Assembly (NCBI RefSeq): GCF_000369525.1 | Contig: NZ_KB850072.1 | Location: 1,816,625 to 1,880,624, forward strand | DNA length: 64,000 nucleotides | Origin: Acinetobacter higginsii | Lineage (GTDB): Bacteria; Pseudomonadota; Gammaproteobacteria; Pseudomonadales; Moraxellaceae | Reading direction: 5' to 3' | Part shown: piece by piece, positions 10,772-20,128 of the stretch | How the letters are laid out: each line of letters opens with the position of its first letter | Position numbering within the stretch: the stretch's first letter is position 1 | Program-made: the position numbers and the translations under genes | Notes under the pieces: model-generated | Database searches by the model: none | Told to the model about the DNA's origin: nothing | The model's input: the letters and a program-made list of their open reading frames with translations, nothing else

Positions 10772-11887
10772 TTATTGATGGTGTTGCGCAACAAGATTCT
10801 GGAAATAAGCGATCCCATGTTCACTGATTCCTGAACGTTGCTTGTCGGTCATGATACGCCCTTGACCACGATAACCCCGTGATTTTAAACCACGTTGCAC
10901 GCTTTCAACCAGTTCGAGGTCTTCAGGGCGGAAGACATTGCGATACCATTCAATCAGGTCTTTCTGATCTTGGGTCAATTCTTCATTGGTGAAGAAAATG
11001 TCATAGTGCTGCAAGGTGGTTTCCGCATCCATCGGGAACTCATAAATCACGGTCATGAAGTTTGCACCTGGTGGTACGTTAAACATGGTACAAGGCCAAG
11101 TCCAGAAACCACTAAAAGTTGGATCCTTCACCGATGGGTCAAGCTTGAATGATTTTTCTGAAGAACGTGCATAACCATATTGCAGCGTCCAGTTTTGATG
11201 GGTGGTGTGCCAGTATTTATCCACCTGTACCGAGTCAGCAAAACCAGGATGTGCTGGACCACAGTGATAGCATTCTAAATAGTTATCCACGATTACTTTC
11301 CAGTTGGCAGGTGTTTCCGTGACGAAACGTGCCGCCAGTTTCAAGTCTTTGATTACCGCACAGGCCTCATTCAGTTTTTGTGCAAATTCAGGCAACTGAT
11401 CTTCAACACAGGTGGCATTTTCATCCATATTGATAAACACAAAACCGCCATATTCTTCAACTTTTAACGGCACCATGCTGGAATTTTGCTTGTCAAAAGA
11501 CTCAACATGATCACAGTTACGTGCCAGTGCCAAACTACCATCCAGCTTGAATGTCCATGCATGATAGGGACAGGTAATCACGTTTTTGGCTTTACCGCTG
11601 CCGCTTAACAGCTCATGACCACGATGCGGGCAGACATTATAAAAGGCACGTAATACGCTGTCTTTGCCGCGAATCACGATGATGTTTTCACCAATCACCT
11701 TACGGGTAATATAGTCATTGGCTTGGGCAACTTCACTGCCATGTGCTACGCAAATCCAGCTTTTCGCAAAAATTTCTTCTTTTTCGCGCTCAAACACCTG
11801 AGATGAGGTATAGAACACTTTTGGAAATGTCCATGCCACATCTGGGTTTGAACAGAAATCTTCTGGTAATTTTTCAACTGCATTCAT
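10772..11887 (-). CDS. cntA: Carnitine monooxygenase oxygenase subunit
   Basis: This 371-residue Rieske non-heme iron oxygenase splits L-carnitine into trimethylamine and malic semialdehyde using O2. Rieske ligands are C86/H88 (CPHRGH) and C106/H109 (CPYHAW). The mononuclear iron histidines are H208 and H213 in DNYLECYHCGPAH. The bridging residue is E205 instead of the aspartate of most Rieske oxygenases, a hallmark of CntA. Length and numbering agree with the characterised Acinetobacter enzyme. The gene lies 64 bp after the hydrolase gene. YeaW of E. coli is the same family. Confidence 0.95.
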   Translation of the reverse strand: MNAVEKLPEDFCSNPDVAWTFPKVFYTSSQVFEREKEEIFAKSWICVAHGSEVAQANDYITRKVIGENIIVIRGKDSVLRAFYNVCPHRGHELLSGSGKAKNVITCPYHAWTFKLDGSLALARNCDHVESFDKQNSSMVPLKVEEYGGFVFINMDENATCVEDQLPEFAQKLNEACAVIKDLKLAARFVTETPANWKVIVDNYLECYHCGPAHPGFADSVQVDKYWHTTHQNWTLQYGYARSSEKSFKLDPSVKDPTFSGFWTWPCTMFNVPPGANFMTVIYEFPMDAETTLQHYDIFFTNEELTQDQKDLIEWYRNVFRPEDLELVESVQRGLKSRGYRGQGRIMTDKQRSGISEHGIAYFQNLVAQHHQ

Positions 11888-11951
11888 GGTTTTACTCCAT
11901 TAAACTGTTTTGTCCTAACGACCGTTTTATCAAAATTGGCTGATGTTCAAA

Positions 11952-12905
11952 TCACTTGAACATTTGCTTTAACGAACTCAGCATGTGCTGATATAAATCC
12001 TGCACCACAGGACAATCCCGTACTAAACGTAAACTGCCATGTAGTAATCCTTTGCCGAGATAAAACTCGGCGGTAATATTGGCTTGTTTTAACTTGTCCA
12101 CGAAAATACGCCCGTCATCACTCAGTGGATCGTATTCAGCCACCGCAACAAAGCTACGTGGCATGTCAGAAAAATCCTGTGCATTTAGTGGCGCTAAACG
12201 TGTATCTTCCCAGTCATTTGCATTCGGCGCATATTCCTTCAGGTAATAATGCATTTCCTCGAGCGTCAATAACGGCGCCTGTGCGTGCTGCTGACAAGAC
12301 GCGGTATCAAAACTAATGCCCAAACATGGATAGATCAAAGCCAAACCACATGCCTGATTGCCTGTATGTTGTAATTGAACCGCCAGTGCCGCGGCTAAAT
12401 TGCCGCCTGCACTGTCGCCTGCTAAGGCAATCTGCGTTGGATCAATGTTCCAGTCTGCGCCATGCGCACGTAGCCAGTGATAGACCATTTCACAATCCTC
12501 ATAAGCGGCTGGAAAATGATGTTCTGGCGCCAAACGATAATCCACACTCAGTACCGCAACATTCAGATCACGACATAAATAACGGGTAATAAATTCATGT
12601 GAATCCAGATTGCCCAGCATCCAGCCACCACCATGGATAAACAACACGCAAGGCCAACCTTGCGCAGGTGCTTGGCCCAAGGGTGAATACAACCGAACAT
12701 TGACGCGATGAGTGGCATGCGCAACGGTTTTATCTTCAATATTGACCGTACCATCACGTGGCAAGGTGTAGTGCAGGCACATCGCATCATAGGCTGCACG
12801 AATTGAATCAATATCGTTATCCGCTGCTGAATAAATGCTGCTCCAGTACACCAGACTTTGCATTTCTTCGCTTAACCCATAGTGCATGTTCGGTTGTGCT
12901 GTCAT
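11952..12905 (-). CDS. Alpha/beta hydrolase (HSL/carboxylesterase family) in the carnitine operon
   Basis: The 317-residue hydrolase carries the HSL-family oxyanion motif HGGGW (91-95), the nucleophile S165 in GDSAGG, and a C-terminal Asp/His region (AEYDPLSDDG, ...LLHGSLRL). No signal peptide is present, so it is cytosolic. Its start overlaps the stop of the BCCT transporter by 4 bp (ATGA), implying translational coupling. A plausible role is cleaving O-acylcarnitines or other carnitine esters before CntA acts; this is inferred from position only. Confidence 0.85.
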   Translation of the reverse strand: MTAQPNMHYGLSEEMQSLVYWSSIYSAADNDIDSIRAAYDAMCLHYTLPRDGTVNIEDKTVAHATHRVNVRLYSPLGQAPAQGWPCVLFIHGGGWMLGNLDSHEFITRYLCRDLNVAVLSVDYRLAPEHHFPAAYEDCEMVYHWLRAHGADWNIDPTQIALAGDSAGGNLAAALAVQLQHTGNQACGLALIYPCLGISFDTASCQQHAQAPLLTLEEMHYYLKEYAPNANDWEDTRLAPLNAQDFSDMPRSFVAVAEYDPLSDDGRIFVDKLKQANITAEFYLGKGLLHGSLRLVRDCPVVQDLYQHMLSSLKQMFK

Positions 12906-14551
12906 GACAATTCCTTTTGACTGCTTTTATGTGCCAGTGCGGTTGCCGCAATATCAATCTGCATCTGTTGATTTGGGTCAGTATGCTCAAGCGCGTCCAA
13001 GTCACTAAAGCTGCTCTGTTCAATCAAATGCGATGGCACTTTGGAATAATCCTCAATCAACCATTTCACCAAGCCATAGGTCTGTACCAGAATAATCACA
13101 ATAAACGGCAAGGCAGTCACAATGGTGGCCGTTTTCATGGTGTCTAACGGCGCCTTAGAGAAAATCATCGCAATCGGTACCAGGGTTAACATCAGACACC
13201 AAAACAAACGCGCATTCGGAGATGGATCTTGCCCTTCACTTAAACCACGGGTACAGGTTGCAGAAACCGCATAGCCCACCGCATCCATATGTGCTGCGAG
13301 GAAAATCACCATAATGCCAAGGAACAACCACATCATCAGCTTGCCTGCCGGCAATAAACCGAGCAGTTGACCAATCGCCACTTCACCGCCCTGTTGACTC
13401 AAGATTTGCGGCACATTGACCATGCCGTGAATAAAGCTATGAACGCTGTAATTTTCAAATACCCCAAAGATGAACCATAAACCAACGCTACCGCCGATGA
13501 CCATGGCAAGAATCACTTCTTTAATGGTGCGTCCTTTAGATACACGGGTCACAAACAACGCTACACCCGGTGCATAAGAAATCCACCATAACCAATAGAA
13601 CACCGTCCATTCACGGGTAAATTTTCCATCGCCCATCGGGTCGGTAAACAGACTCATATCGACAAAGTTAGTCGCCATCAGACCAAAACTCATCAATGAA
13701 TTATTCATAATGAATTGGGTTGGTCCAAAGCACAGCACATAGATCGCAAACAGCACCACGCCCAAACACACCATATGACTCAAACGTTGCATGCCTTTAT
13801 CCATACCGACATAAGAGCTCAGTGCGAATAGAATGGATACCGCCAAGATAATAATCACCTTGGTCATAAAGGTATTGGGAATACCCGTCAGCTGCGACAG
13901 AATGTTAGTAAAGGTGACCGCAGTCAAAACCAGTGAAATGGTTAAAGCACCAAACATACACAGTAAGAACATCAGGTCGACCACACGTCCAACGGGTCCT
14001 GTCGCTTTAAAGCCAGTGACCGCTTCCACCATTGACGCTAGGCTCAGCCCTTTATTCTTTCTGACATGGTAGCTATAGCACAGTGAAATCGATGCCAAAG
14101 CATAGATCGACCATGCACTCAAACCAGAGTGAAAGAAGGAATAAGCCACGCTGTATTTAAGAGCTTCAGCTGATTCAGGAGCTAAATTCAAACCCGGCGT
14201 TTGATAATAATAGGCCCAGTCTAGAAAGCCCCAGTACAAGGTAGATGACCCAATCCCCGACAATATGAACATGAAAATCCATGACATGGTGCTGTATTGG
14301 GGCTTACCTTCGCCGAGCTTGATTTTGCCATATTTACTAAAGGCCAAACCGAAGGTAAAAATAATTGATAAAAAAGCAAATAACAGGACTGGCGTGGTAA
14401 ACACCGACGTAGTCCACTGCATCCATTTTGCAGCCAGTTGTATTGATTCAGATGAGTAGATTGCCAGACCAGCCACCGAAGTAAATACAACGGCAAGACT
14501 GGTGATTGCAAGCGTCTTATCTGTATAAGGCTTTGTAATTTGATTATCCAT
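12902..14551 (-). CDS. BCCT family transporter, probable carnitine uptake
   Basis: This 549-residue protein has about 12 membrane segments and the tryptophan-rich BCCT stretch (REWTVFYWLWWISYAPG, about 310-330), followed by FVTRVSKGRTIKE. BCCT carriers import quaternary amines such as carnitine, choline and betaine. Its place between D-malate dehydrogenase and the carnitine oxygenase, as with YeaV in E. coli, points to carnitine. It lacks the long C-terminal osmosensing tail of BetP, which fits a catabolic rather than osmoprotective role. Confidence 0.9.
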   Translation of the reverse strand: MDNQITKPYTDKTLAITSLAVVFTSVAGLAIYSSESIQLAAKWMQWTTSVFTTPVLLFAFLSIIFTFGLAFSKYGKIKLGEGKPQYSTMSWIFMFILSGIGSSTLYWGFLDWAYYYQTPGLNLAPESAEALKYSVAYSFFHSGLSAWSIYALASISLCYSYHVRKNKGLSLASMVEAVTGFKATGPVGRVVDLMFLLCMFGALTISLVLTAVTFTNILSQLTGIPNTFMTKVIIILAVSILFALSSYVGMDKGMQRLSHMVCLGVVLFAIYVLCFGPTQFIMNNSLMSFGLMATNFVDMSLFTDPMGDGKFTREWTVFYWLWWISYAPGVALFVTRVSKGRTIKEVILAMVIGGSVGLWFIFGVFENYSVHSFIHGMVNVPQILSQQGGEVAIGQLLGLLPAGKLMMWLFLGIMVIFLAAHMDAVGYAVSATCTRGLSEGQDPSPNARLFWCLMLTLVPIAMIFSKAPLDTMKTATIVTALPFIVIILVQTYGLVKWLIEDYSKVPSHLIEQSSFSDLDALEHTDPNQQMQIDIAATALAHKSSQKELS

Positions 14552-14596
14552 ATCTATTCAATCCATCTCGGATAGTGACTATTCCCTCAGAGGTAC

Positions 14597-15709
14597 TTAC
14601 TCCATCGCGAATAAATCCATTTTTTGCTGAGTCACACAGGATGCAATCGCATCACCCACTTCATAGGTTTTTGCCGTTCCACCGACATCAGGTGTTTTCG
14701 GGCCATGCACCAACACATGCTCAATCGCCTGCATGATTTCCTGCCCTGCCTGAATGACTTGTTCATCACCATCTGCCAAGAAATCTAGCATCATCGCACC
14801 CGACCAGATCGCCGCAATCGGATTGGCAATTTGCTGACCGTAAATATCGGGTGCTGAACCATGCACAGGTTCAAACAAGGATGGAAACTTGCGTTCAGGG
14901 TTGAGGTTTGCCGAAGCAGCCAAACCAATGGTACCCGTACATGCAGGGCCTAAATCCGACAAGATATCACCAAATAAATTCGATGCCACCACCACATCAA
15001 AACGCTCAGGCTGTAGAACAAAACGTGCCGCTAAAATATCGACATGCTGTTTATCTGCCTTGATTTGCGGATAGTGTTTTGCCATTTCATCGACACGTTC
15101 ATCCCAGTACGGCATGCTGACTGCAATGCCATTCGATTTGGTTGCAGCCGTGATTTTCTTAGCCTCACGCTGATCCGCAAATTCAAAGGCATATTTCAAA
15201 ATGCGATCGACGCCATGACGGGTAAACACCGCTTCCTGCAAGACAAACTCACGATCAGTGCCTTCAAAGGCTTTACCACCAATCGCTGAATACTCACCTT
15301 CACTGTTTTCACGCACCACATAAAAATCGATATCGCCTGGTTGTTTGCCTGCCAGTGGACATTTCACTCCAGGCATTAACCGAACCGGACGTAAATTCAC
15401 ATACTGATCAAAACGACGACGGAACTGCAGCAATGATCCCCATAGTGAAATGTGATCAGGCACCTTTTCAGGCCAACCCACCGCACCAAAGAAAATTGCA
15501 TCATACTGCTGCAGTATCTCAAACCAGTTATCCGGCATCATTTTGCCGTGTTCAAGGTAGTAATCGCAGCTGGCCCAATCGAAGCTATCCATTTGAACTT
15601 GAATGCCATATTTGTCTGCTGCTGCCTTTACAACCTTGATGCCTTCTGGTAGAACTTCTAAACCAATCCCATCACCCGCAATCGTGGCAACTTTATACTT
15701 TTTTGCCAT
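14597..15709 (-). CDS. dmlA: D-malate dehydrogenase (decarboxylating) / tartrate dehydrogenase family
   Basis: The 370-residue protein is a member of the isocitrate/isopropylmalate dehydrogenase family, with GDGIGLEV at the N-terminus, VRENSEGEYS in the substrate loop, NLFGDILSDL and the NAD-site FEPVHGSAPDI. It oxidises D-malate to pyruvate and CO2 with NAD. In this operon it would take the malate made from carnitine. It is the first gene of the minus-strand operon and is divergent from the LysR gene, the same arrangement as dmlA/dmlR in E. coli. Confidence 0.9.
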   Translation of the reverse strand: MAKKYKVATIAGDGIGLEVLPEGIKVVKAAADKYGIQVQMDSFDWASCDYYLEHGKMMPDNWFEILQQYDAIFFGAVGWPEKVPDHISLWGSLLQFRRRFDQYVNLRPVRLMPGVKCPLAGKQPGDIDFYVVRENSEGEYSAIGGKAFEGTDREFVLQEAVFTRHGVDRILKYAFEFADQREAKKITAATKSNGIAVSMPYWDERVDEMAKHYPQIKADKQHVDILAARFVLQPERFDVVVASNLFGDILSDLGPACTGTIGLAASANLNPERKFPSLFEPVHGSAPDIYGQQIANPIAAIWSGAMMLDFLADGDEQVIQAGQEIMQAIEHVLVHGPKTPDVGGTAKTYEVGDAIASCVTQQKMDLFAME

Positions 15710-15809
15710 AACGCTCCCTTACACCTTTGGTTAATATCCTTAGCTGTAAACATGCTGTTTTCGGCTGCAATGATCAATAAGAAAACTATCACCCCAATGG
15801 ACACGGATC
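15710..15809. promoter_or_regulatory. Divergent promoter/operator region, dmlA operon / LysR gene
   Basis: The 100-bp gap between divergent dmlA and the LysR-family regulator gene is where such regulators normally bind to control both units. No single T-N11-A site stands out clearly by eye. Confidence 0.5.
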
Positions 15810-16790
15810 GTGAATAATCTACCTAACCTATCGGATTTAAAGGTTTTTTGCACAGTCGCCAAACGCAAGAGTTTTGTCGATTCAGCTGAGGAGCTGGGTG
15901 CTTCACCTGCATTTATCAGTAAACGCGTCAATATTTTAGAAACCAACCTGAACTGCAAACTGTTCCATCGCAGTACCCGTCATGTCAGTTTGACTGAAGA
16001 TGGCAAACTGATTCTGGATCGGGTCTCCAATATTCTGGATGAATTTGATGAAATCAGTGAGCTGGTGAATAACCCCCTAAGCACGCCCACAGGTCATCTC
16101 GACATTGTCAGCAGCTTCGGTTTTGGCCGTAAACATGTTGCGCCAATTCTGTCTAAATTAATGACCATGTATCCCAAACTGGAAATTCAGTTTGATACCA
16201 TCGACAACACTAAAGACCTGATTCAACACAGCATTGATCTGGATATTCGCATCGGCAATGACATTGCCCCGAATATGATTGCCAAAAAACTGATGTCGAA
16301 TTTCCGAATTTTCTGCGCTGCACCCAGCTATTTACTGCAGCAAGGCATGCCTGAAAGTCTGGAAGATTTACGCAACCACGATTGCCTCACCATCAGTGAG
16401 CGTGACCAATCCTCAGTCTTATGGAAATTGCGTCATCTCTCGGAAGATCGGTCGGTACATGTCACGCCACGCTTCATTTCCAATAATGGCGAGATTATTC
16501 ATCAATTGGCGATTGAAGGGCGTGGCATTATCTTACGTTCGATTTGGGATGTGGCAGATGAATTGATCAGTGGTCAGTTACAGCATATCTTGCCTGAATA
16601 CTGGCAAGATGCCGATGTCTGGGCAGTCTATCCTTCACGTTTAAAAAGCTCGTCTAAATTACAGACCTGTATCCTGTTTATTCAAAATGAACTGATCAAC
16701 CGTTTACAGCATATCCAGAATCTAAGCCGTGGTCAGTTGATCCAACCGATTGAACCGATCAATCCCAATATGGAGAAAGTATTTCTATAA
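15810..16790 (+). CDS. LysR-family transcriptional regulator of the carnitine operon
   Basis: The 326-residue protein has an N-terminal winged helix-turn-helix (about 5-65, KRKSFVDSAEELGASPAFISKRVNILE) and a periplasmic-binding-like effector domain (about 90-300). It uses a GTG start at 15810. Position and orientation match DmlR next to dmlA. The likely inducer is carnitine or a breakdown product such as D-malate; this is inferred. Confidence 0.88.
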   Translation: MNNLPNLSDLKVFCTVAKRKSFVDSAEELGASPAFISKRVNILETNLNCKLFHRSTRHVSLTEDGKLILDRVSNILDEFDEISELVNNPLSTPTGHLDIVSSFGFGRKHVAPILSKLMTMYPKLEIQFDTIDNTKDLIQHSIDLDIRIGNDIAPNMIAKKLMSNFRIFCAAPSYLLQQGMPESLEDLRNHDCLTISERDQSSVLWKLRHLSEDRSVHVTPRFISNNGEIIHQLAIEGRGIILRSIWDVADELISGQLQHILPEYWQDADVWAVYPSRLKSSSKLQTCILFIQNELINRLQHIQNLSRGQLIQPIEPINPNMEKVFL

Positions 16791-16865
16791 TTGCGATAAG
16801 CTGCCGGCTTTCTTTTTTCAACCCTTTCATGCACATTAGCAAGATCATAAATCAGCAGGCAGCGT

Positions 16866-17699
16866 ATGAGCACGGCAATATTTGGCCTTATTTTACTTGC
16901 AGCGACATGTCACGCCACATGGAATGCCATTGTAAAAGCGGGTACAAATAAATTTTTAACTACCGTATTGGTCACTGCATCCGCAGCAGTTTTAGCCGCA
17001 CTACTGCTGCCCTTTTTTCCAATACCGCAACGCGAGAGCTGGCCTTATATTCTGGCCTCAACGGCAATACAAATTCTGTATTTTGGCATGGTGGCTAAAA
17101 TCTATCGCGTTGCCGATATGGGCCTGACTTATCCCTTAATGCGTGGCACAGCACCACTGATTGTGGCTGTTTTAGGCACTTTGTTATTGCATGAACAACT
17201 GCAATTTAATGCATGGCTAGGCATCATCACCATTTCCGTTGGTATTTTATCGATGATTCTGGCTGCGCCCAAAACGGGACGCAAAGGTATCGGTCTGGCT
17301 TTACTCAACGCTGTCCTGATTGCGGGCTATACCTTGCTAGATGGTCATGGCATTCGCCTTGCAGGATCAGCCATTGCCTATATCCTATGGAGTTTCGTAC
17401 TCTCAGGACTGATCTTTTTTATCTTTGCCCTGAAAATGCAGTATCGTCAGATGGGTGAGTATTTTCGACATAATTGGCATTTAGGTTTAATCGGTGGGAT
17501 CGGTTCATTTTTCTCTTATGGTTTGGCACTGTGGGCAATGACACTTGCACCTGTTGCGATTGTTGCCGCACTAAGGGAAACCTCGATTTTATTTGCCACG
17601 CTGATTTCAATCTTTATTCTAAAAGAACGTATCAATGCGGTACGGATTATCTCCTCATGCATCATTTTAATTGGTGCTTTGATCTTAAGAACTGCCTAA
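16866..17699 (+). CDS. EamA/DMT-family permease
   Basis: A 277-residue protein with ten predicted membrane segments in two EamA repeats (second repeat from about 145), ending IISSCIILIGALILRTA. It follows the LysR gene by 75 bp on the same strand and may be co-transcribed. The family exports or exchanges small metabolites; the substrate is unknown. Confidence 0.85.
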   Translation: MSTAIFGLILLAATCHATWNAIVKAGTNKFLTTVLVTASAAVLAALLLPFFPIPQRESWPYILASTAIQILYFGMVAKIYRVADMGLTYPLMRGTAPLIVAVLGTLLLHEQLQFNAWLGIITISVGILSMILAAPKTGRKGIGLALLNAVLIAGYTLLDGHGIRLAGSAIAYILWSFVLSGLIFFIFALKMQYRQMGEYFRHNWHLGLIGGIGSFFSYGLALWAMTLAPVAIVAALRETSILFATLISIFILKERINAVRIISSCIILIGALILRTA

Positions 17700-17702
17700 A
17701 GC

Positions 17703-17735
17703 AAAAAAGCCAGTCTATCGCAAACAGACTGGCTC
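17703..17735. terminator. Terminator between EamA permease and oprD-like gene
   Basis: AGCCAGTCT (17708-17716) pairs with AGACTGGCT (17726-17734). On the minus strand it is followed by six Ts, a good terminator for the porin gene. On the plus strand the T tract is weaker (CATTTT). Confidence 0.8.
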
Positions 17736-17751
17736 ATTTTCAACGCCGAAT

Positions 17752-18936
17752 TTAGAAATAATAACCTAGCGATAAATAGAACAATTTATTCCATTGATTG
17801 CTCTCACCTTGTGCAAGGCCATCTGCACCACTGCCCGTCATTGGGTCATTGCGACTCCAGATATATTCCCCCTGTATGCCGACTTTTTTATAGTTAAAAT
17901 ATAGACCTGCGATTAAGCGATCCGAATCTTGATAGCCTGATTCATCTTTATAAAAACGACTATACGACACATAAGGTTTAATATTTTCTAACTGATGGAA
18001 AGGTTTGGCAAAGGTGTAGTTAATTTCATTGGCCATATATTTACCTTTGTTGGCCACTTGGTAAGGATAGTCAAATGCGCCAATGGTCGAACTTTTTGGT
18101 AAAAGATCGTCTGCATTTTTAATGTCCTGCTCTCCTGTCAAGAACAACCATTGCCATGCCTGATAATTGGTGGTGCTAAAAATGCTCCATGTACTACGAT
18201 GCCCATCTTTATTGGTACGGTTATTTTCCAGTTCCGAATACCAGTAAGAGCCACCAATTTCCGTGGAGAAATTCTGCGATTGATCGATATCAAACTTTCG
18301 GGATAAGCGTGTCACCCACATATTCTTTTCATCAATATCGGTGCCTTGGGTCAAATCATCTGCCCGCACAAAGTTACCGCTATAGCGACTGGAATCCTTG
18401 GAGGTACCTTTGTAGTTGCCACCATCAGTGGGGTAAAAACCGAGAATGAAGTTATACAGATTGTCCTTAAACTGGTATTTCACCCCAAGGTTTTGAATGT
18501 CTTCCAGCCCAACAGTATTCAACAAAGTTTCATAATAACTATTGCCCCAGAGTCGTCCAAAGCCGAAATCAACCGATTGAAAACCGACTGTCAGTCGTTG
18601 CTGATCCGAGAATTTGTAGCCTGCCCAAGCATCTTTTAAAAATAATGCATCACATAAGCGGTCATACTGGTAGCAACGTACATCCATCGATGCAATCCAG
18701 TTCGGGTTTTCATAACTCAAGACCGCCTTGATATCGGCCAATCGCCAGTCATCATTTTTGGAGCCTTCATTGGCTTCGACAATATAGTCTTTATGGATAT
18801 AGCGGGTACGGATTGCGCCCGTCAATTTCAGTTCACCCGCTTGGGTTTTCGGATCACCGATACTGAAATCGGCGGCCAAGACTGGCGTATTTGCCAAGAT
18901 ACCCATTGAACTCAAGAGAAGCAGTGCTTTTTTCAT
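17752..18936 (-). CDS. OprD-family outer-membrane porin
   Basis: The 394-residue precursor has a signal peptide (MKKALLLLSSMGILANTPVLA) and a barrel sequence rich in aromatic beta-strands, ending in LFYLSLGYYF with a C-terminal Phe that suits BAM recognition. OprD-family channels take up amino acids, aromatic acids and other small carboxylates. Placement beside the carnitine cluster suggests a related solute, but the gene has its own promoter region (18937-19102) and terminator, so the link is weak. Confidence 0.85.
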   Translation of the reverse strand: MKKALLLLSSMGILANTPVLAADFSIGDPKTQAGELKLTGAIRTRYIHKDYIVEANEGSKNDDWRLADIKAVLSYENPNWIASMDVRCYQYDRLCDALFLKDAWAGYKFSDQQRLTVGFQSVDFGFGRLWGNSYYETLLNTVGLEDIQNLGVKYQFKDNLYNFILGFYPTDGGNYKGTSKDSSRYSGNFVRADDLTQGTDIDEKNMWVTRLSRKFDIDQSQNFSTEIGGSYWYSELENNRTNKDGHRSTWSIFSTTNYQAWQWLFLTGEQDIKNADDLLPKSSTIGAFDYPYQVANKGKYMANEINYTFAKPFHQLENIKPYVSYSRFYKDESGYQDSDRLIAGLYFNYKKVGIQGEYIWSRNDPMTGSGADGLAQGESNQWNKLFYLSLGYYF

Positions 18937-19102
18937 TGTTGTACGTCCTTGTTTAACCTCATATGAAAATGAAGAAATTCACGCTGACAAACAACGCTTA
19001 AACTATAAAGTTGGTCTTTACGGAGTGTGTTTAATGAGACAGGATTAAGCTCAGACAAGTATGGAATATCCTTTGTAGATAGATAAAATCATCAATAATT
19101 GA

Positions 19103-19486
19103 TTACAGCCAAAAGAGCATAACTGAGCTTATAACTATCGTAGAACCAAAAAAAATAGATAACTTAATATAAAACCATAACTTTTTATGCTGCTGTACCA
19201 CACTTATAGCCGAGTTGAAATCCAAGCCATAGAATAGCTTTCTTTTTTCAAAAAAATTTTTTAAGCTCTTCTCAGAAAATAAGGAAATTATATTAACAAA
19301 AATAACACTTAAAATTACTGCTTCAATATTAGCAACGTCCATTGATTTGTTCTTATACAAGTTACCGTAAAATATACTTTTTAAAGACTCATTACGATTC
19401 ACATACCTTGCAGCTAATTGGTGAAAAATAGCCCACAACACAACCGACAATAATAAATAAATCACCAATAAATCTTTAATTAACAT
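19103..19486 (-). CDS. Small membrane protein, last gene of the Rhs-linked array
   Basis: A 127-residue protein with three hydrophobic segments (about 5-27, 52-72 and 104-127) and a basic loop between the second and third. No family was recognised. It starts 4 bp after the stop of the preceding lipoprotein gene, so the two are almost certainly co-transcribed. It might be an accessory immunity factor or an unrelated passenger. Confidence 0.65.
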   Translation of the reverse strand: MLIKDLLVIYLLLSVVLWAIFHQLAARYVNRNESLKSIFYGNLYKNKSMDVANIEAVILSVIFVNIISLFSEKSLKNFFEKRKLFYGLDFNSAISVVQQHKKLWFYIKLSIFFGSTIVISSVMLFWL

Positions 19487-19490
19487 ATAT

Positions 19491-19949
19491 TTAATTCAAT
19501 TGAACAACTGAAATTTCGTCTTTAACACAATGCTTAACCCCTGCTTCGCTGTATGACAATCCAACTGACCATTCATCTATATTTTCATATTTTATTTCCT
19601 CACCATCATAACCATAGTGTTTTGAATTTATTGGATACAACACTCCCATATATATCTTTTTACCCAAACAATATTCAAAAAAACTATCATGGCTTGATAT
19701 TAGCACCCAACCATCATCTTGCAATTTTTTTTGTATACTTTCAAAATCACCAAATGACATTTTTGATTTTTTCACCTCTGCTGTTGCATACTTATTCACA
19801 GGCTTATTAATCCAAACTTTCTCTTTTGGGCCATAGTTTCCAAAGTAGTTATCAATTACTTTATTAAAATATTGATCTTGGTGTTTTTCATCAGCATTTG
19901 AACATGCAGTCAGCAAAAAAGATAAAAATAATATTGAAATAAATTTCAT
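19491..19949 (-). CDS. Putative immunity lipoprotein, paralogue A2 (near copy of the Rhs-adjacent A1)
   Basis: A 152-residue lipoprotein with lipobox LLTAC (C16). From YFNKVIDNYFG onward it is almost identical to the A1 protein encoded beside rhs, including the shared W-x12-C-x46-C pattern and the W near +33. Its leader (MKF...LLTAC) and upstream bases instead resemble paralogue B2 (21598-22065), so it looks like a recombinant of two array members. It probably protects the periplasmic side against the Rhs toxin or a close variant. Confidence 0.8.
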   Translation of the reverse strand: MKFISILFLSFLLTACSNADEKHQDQYFNKVIDNYFGNYGPKEKVWINKPVNKYATAEVKKSKMSFGDFESIQKKLQDDGWVLISSHDSFFEYCLGKKIYMGVLYPINSKHYGYDGEEIKYENIDEWSVGLSYSEAGVKHCVKDEISVVQLN

Positions 19950-19984
19950 AAATTTACTCTTAATATTTAACCTACAGTTAAAAA

Positions 19985-20008
19985 TGAAATACTAATCGAA
20001 GCACCAGC
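19985..20008. repeat. 24-bp direct repeat upstream of A2 (copy 1)
   Basis: TGAAATACTAATCGAAGCACCAGC differs from positions 22102-22125 by one base. Both copies lie at the same distance upstream of a lipoprotein start, together with a shared AATATTTAA, which points to duplication of a gene plus its leader. Confidence 0.75.
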
Positions 20009-20128
20009 ATCTATTTCTTAGCCAAAATCTATTTCTATTGTTTTATAGATGCTGATATTATCTCCAAAAAATATTAAGAATACGTCTAAAGACAGTATTT
20101 CAAAACTTGTTCAAATTATCTTTTTAAA

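Noticed and set aside
16798-16820. Possible terminator after the LysR gene
   Set aside because: The AAGC...GCTT stem before a T run is only 3-4 bp, too weak to call; read-through into the EamA gene is likely.
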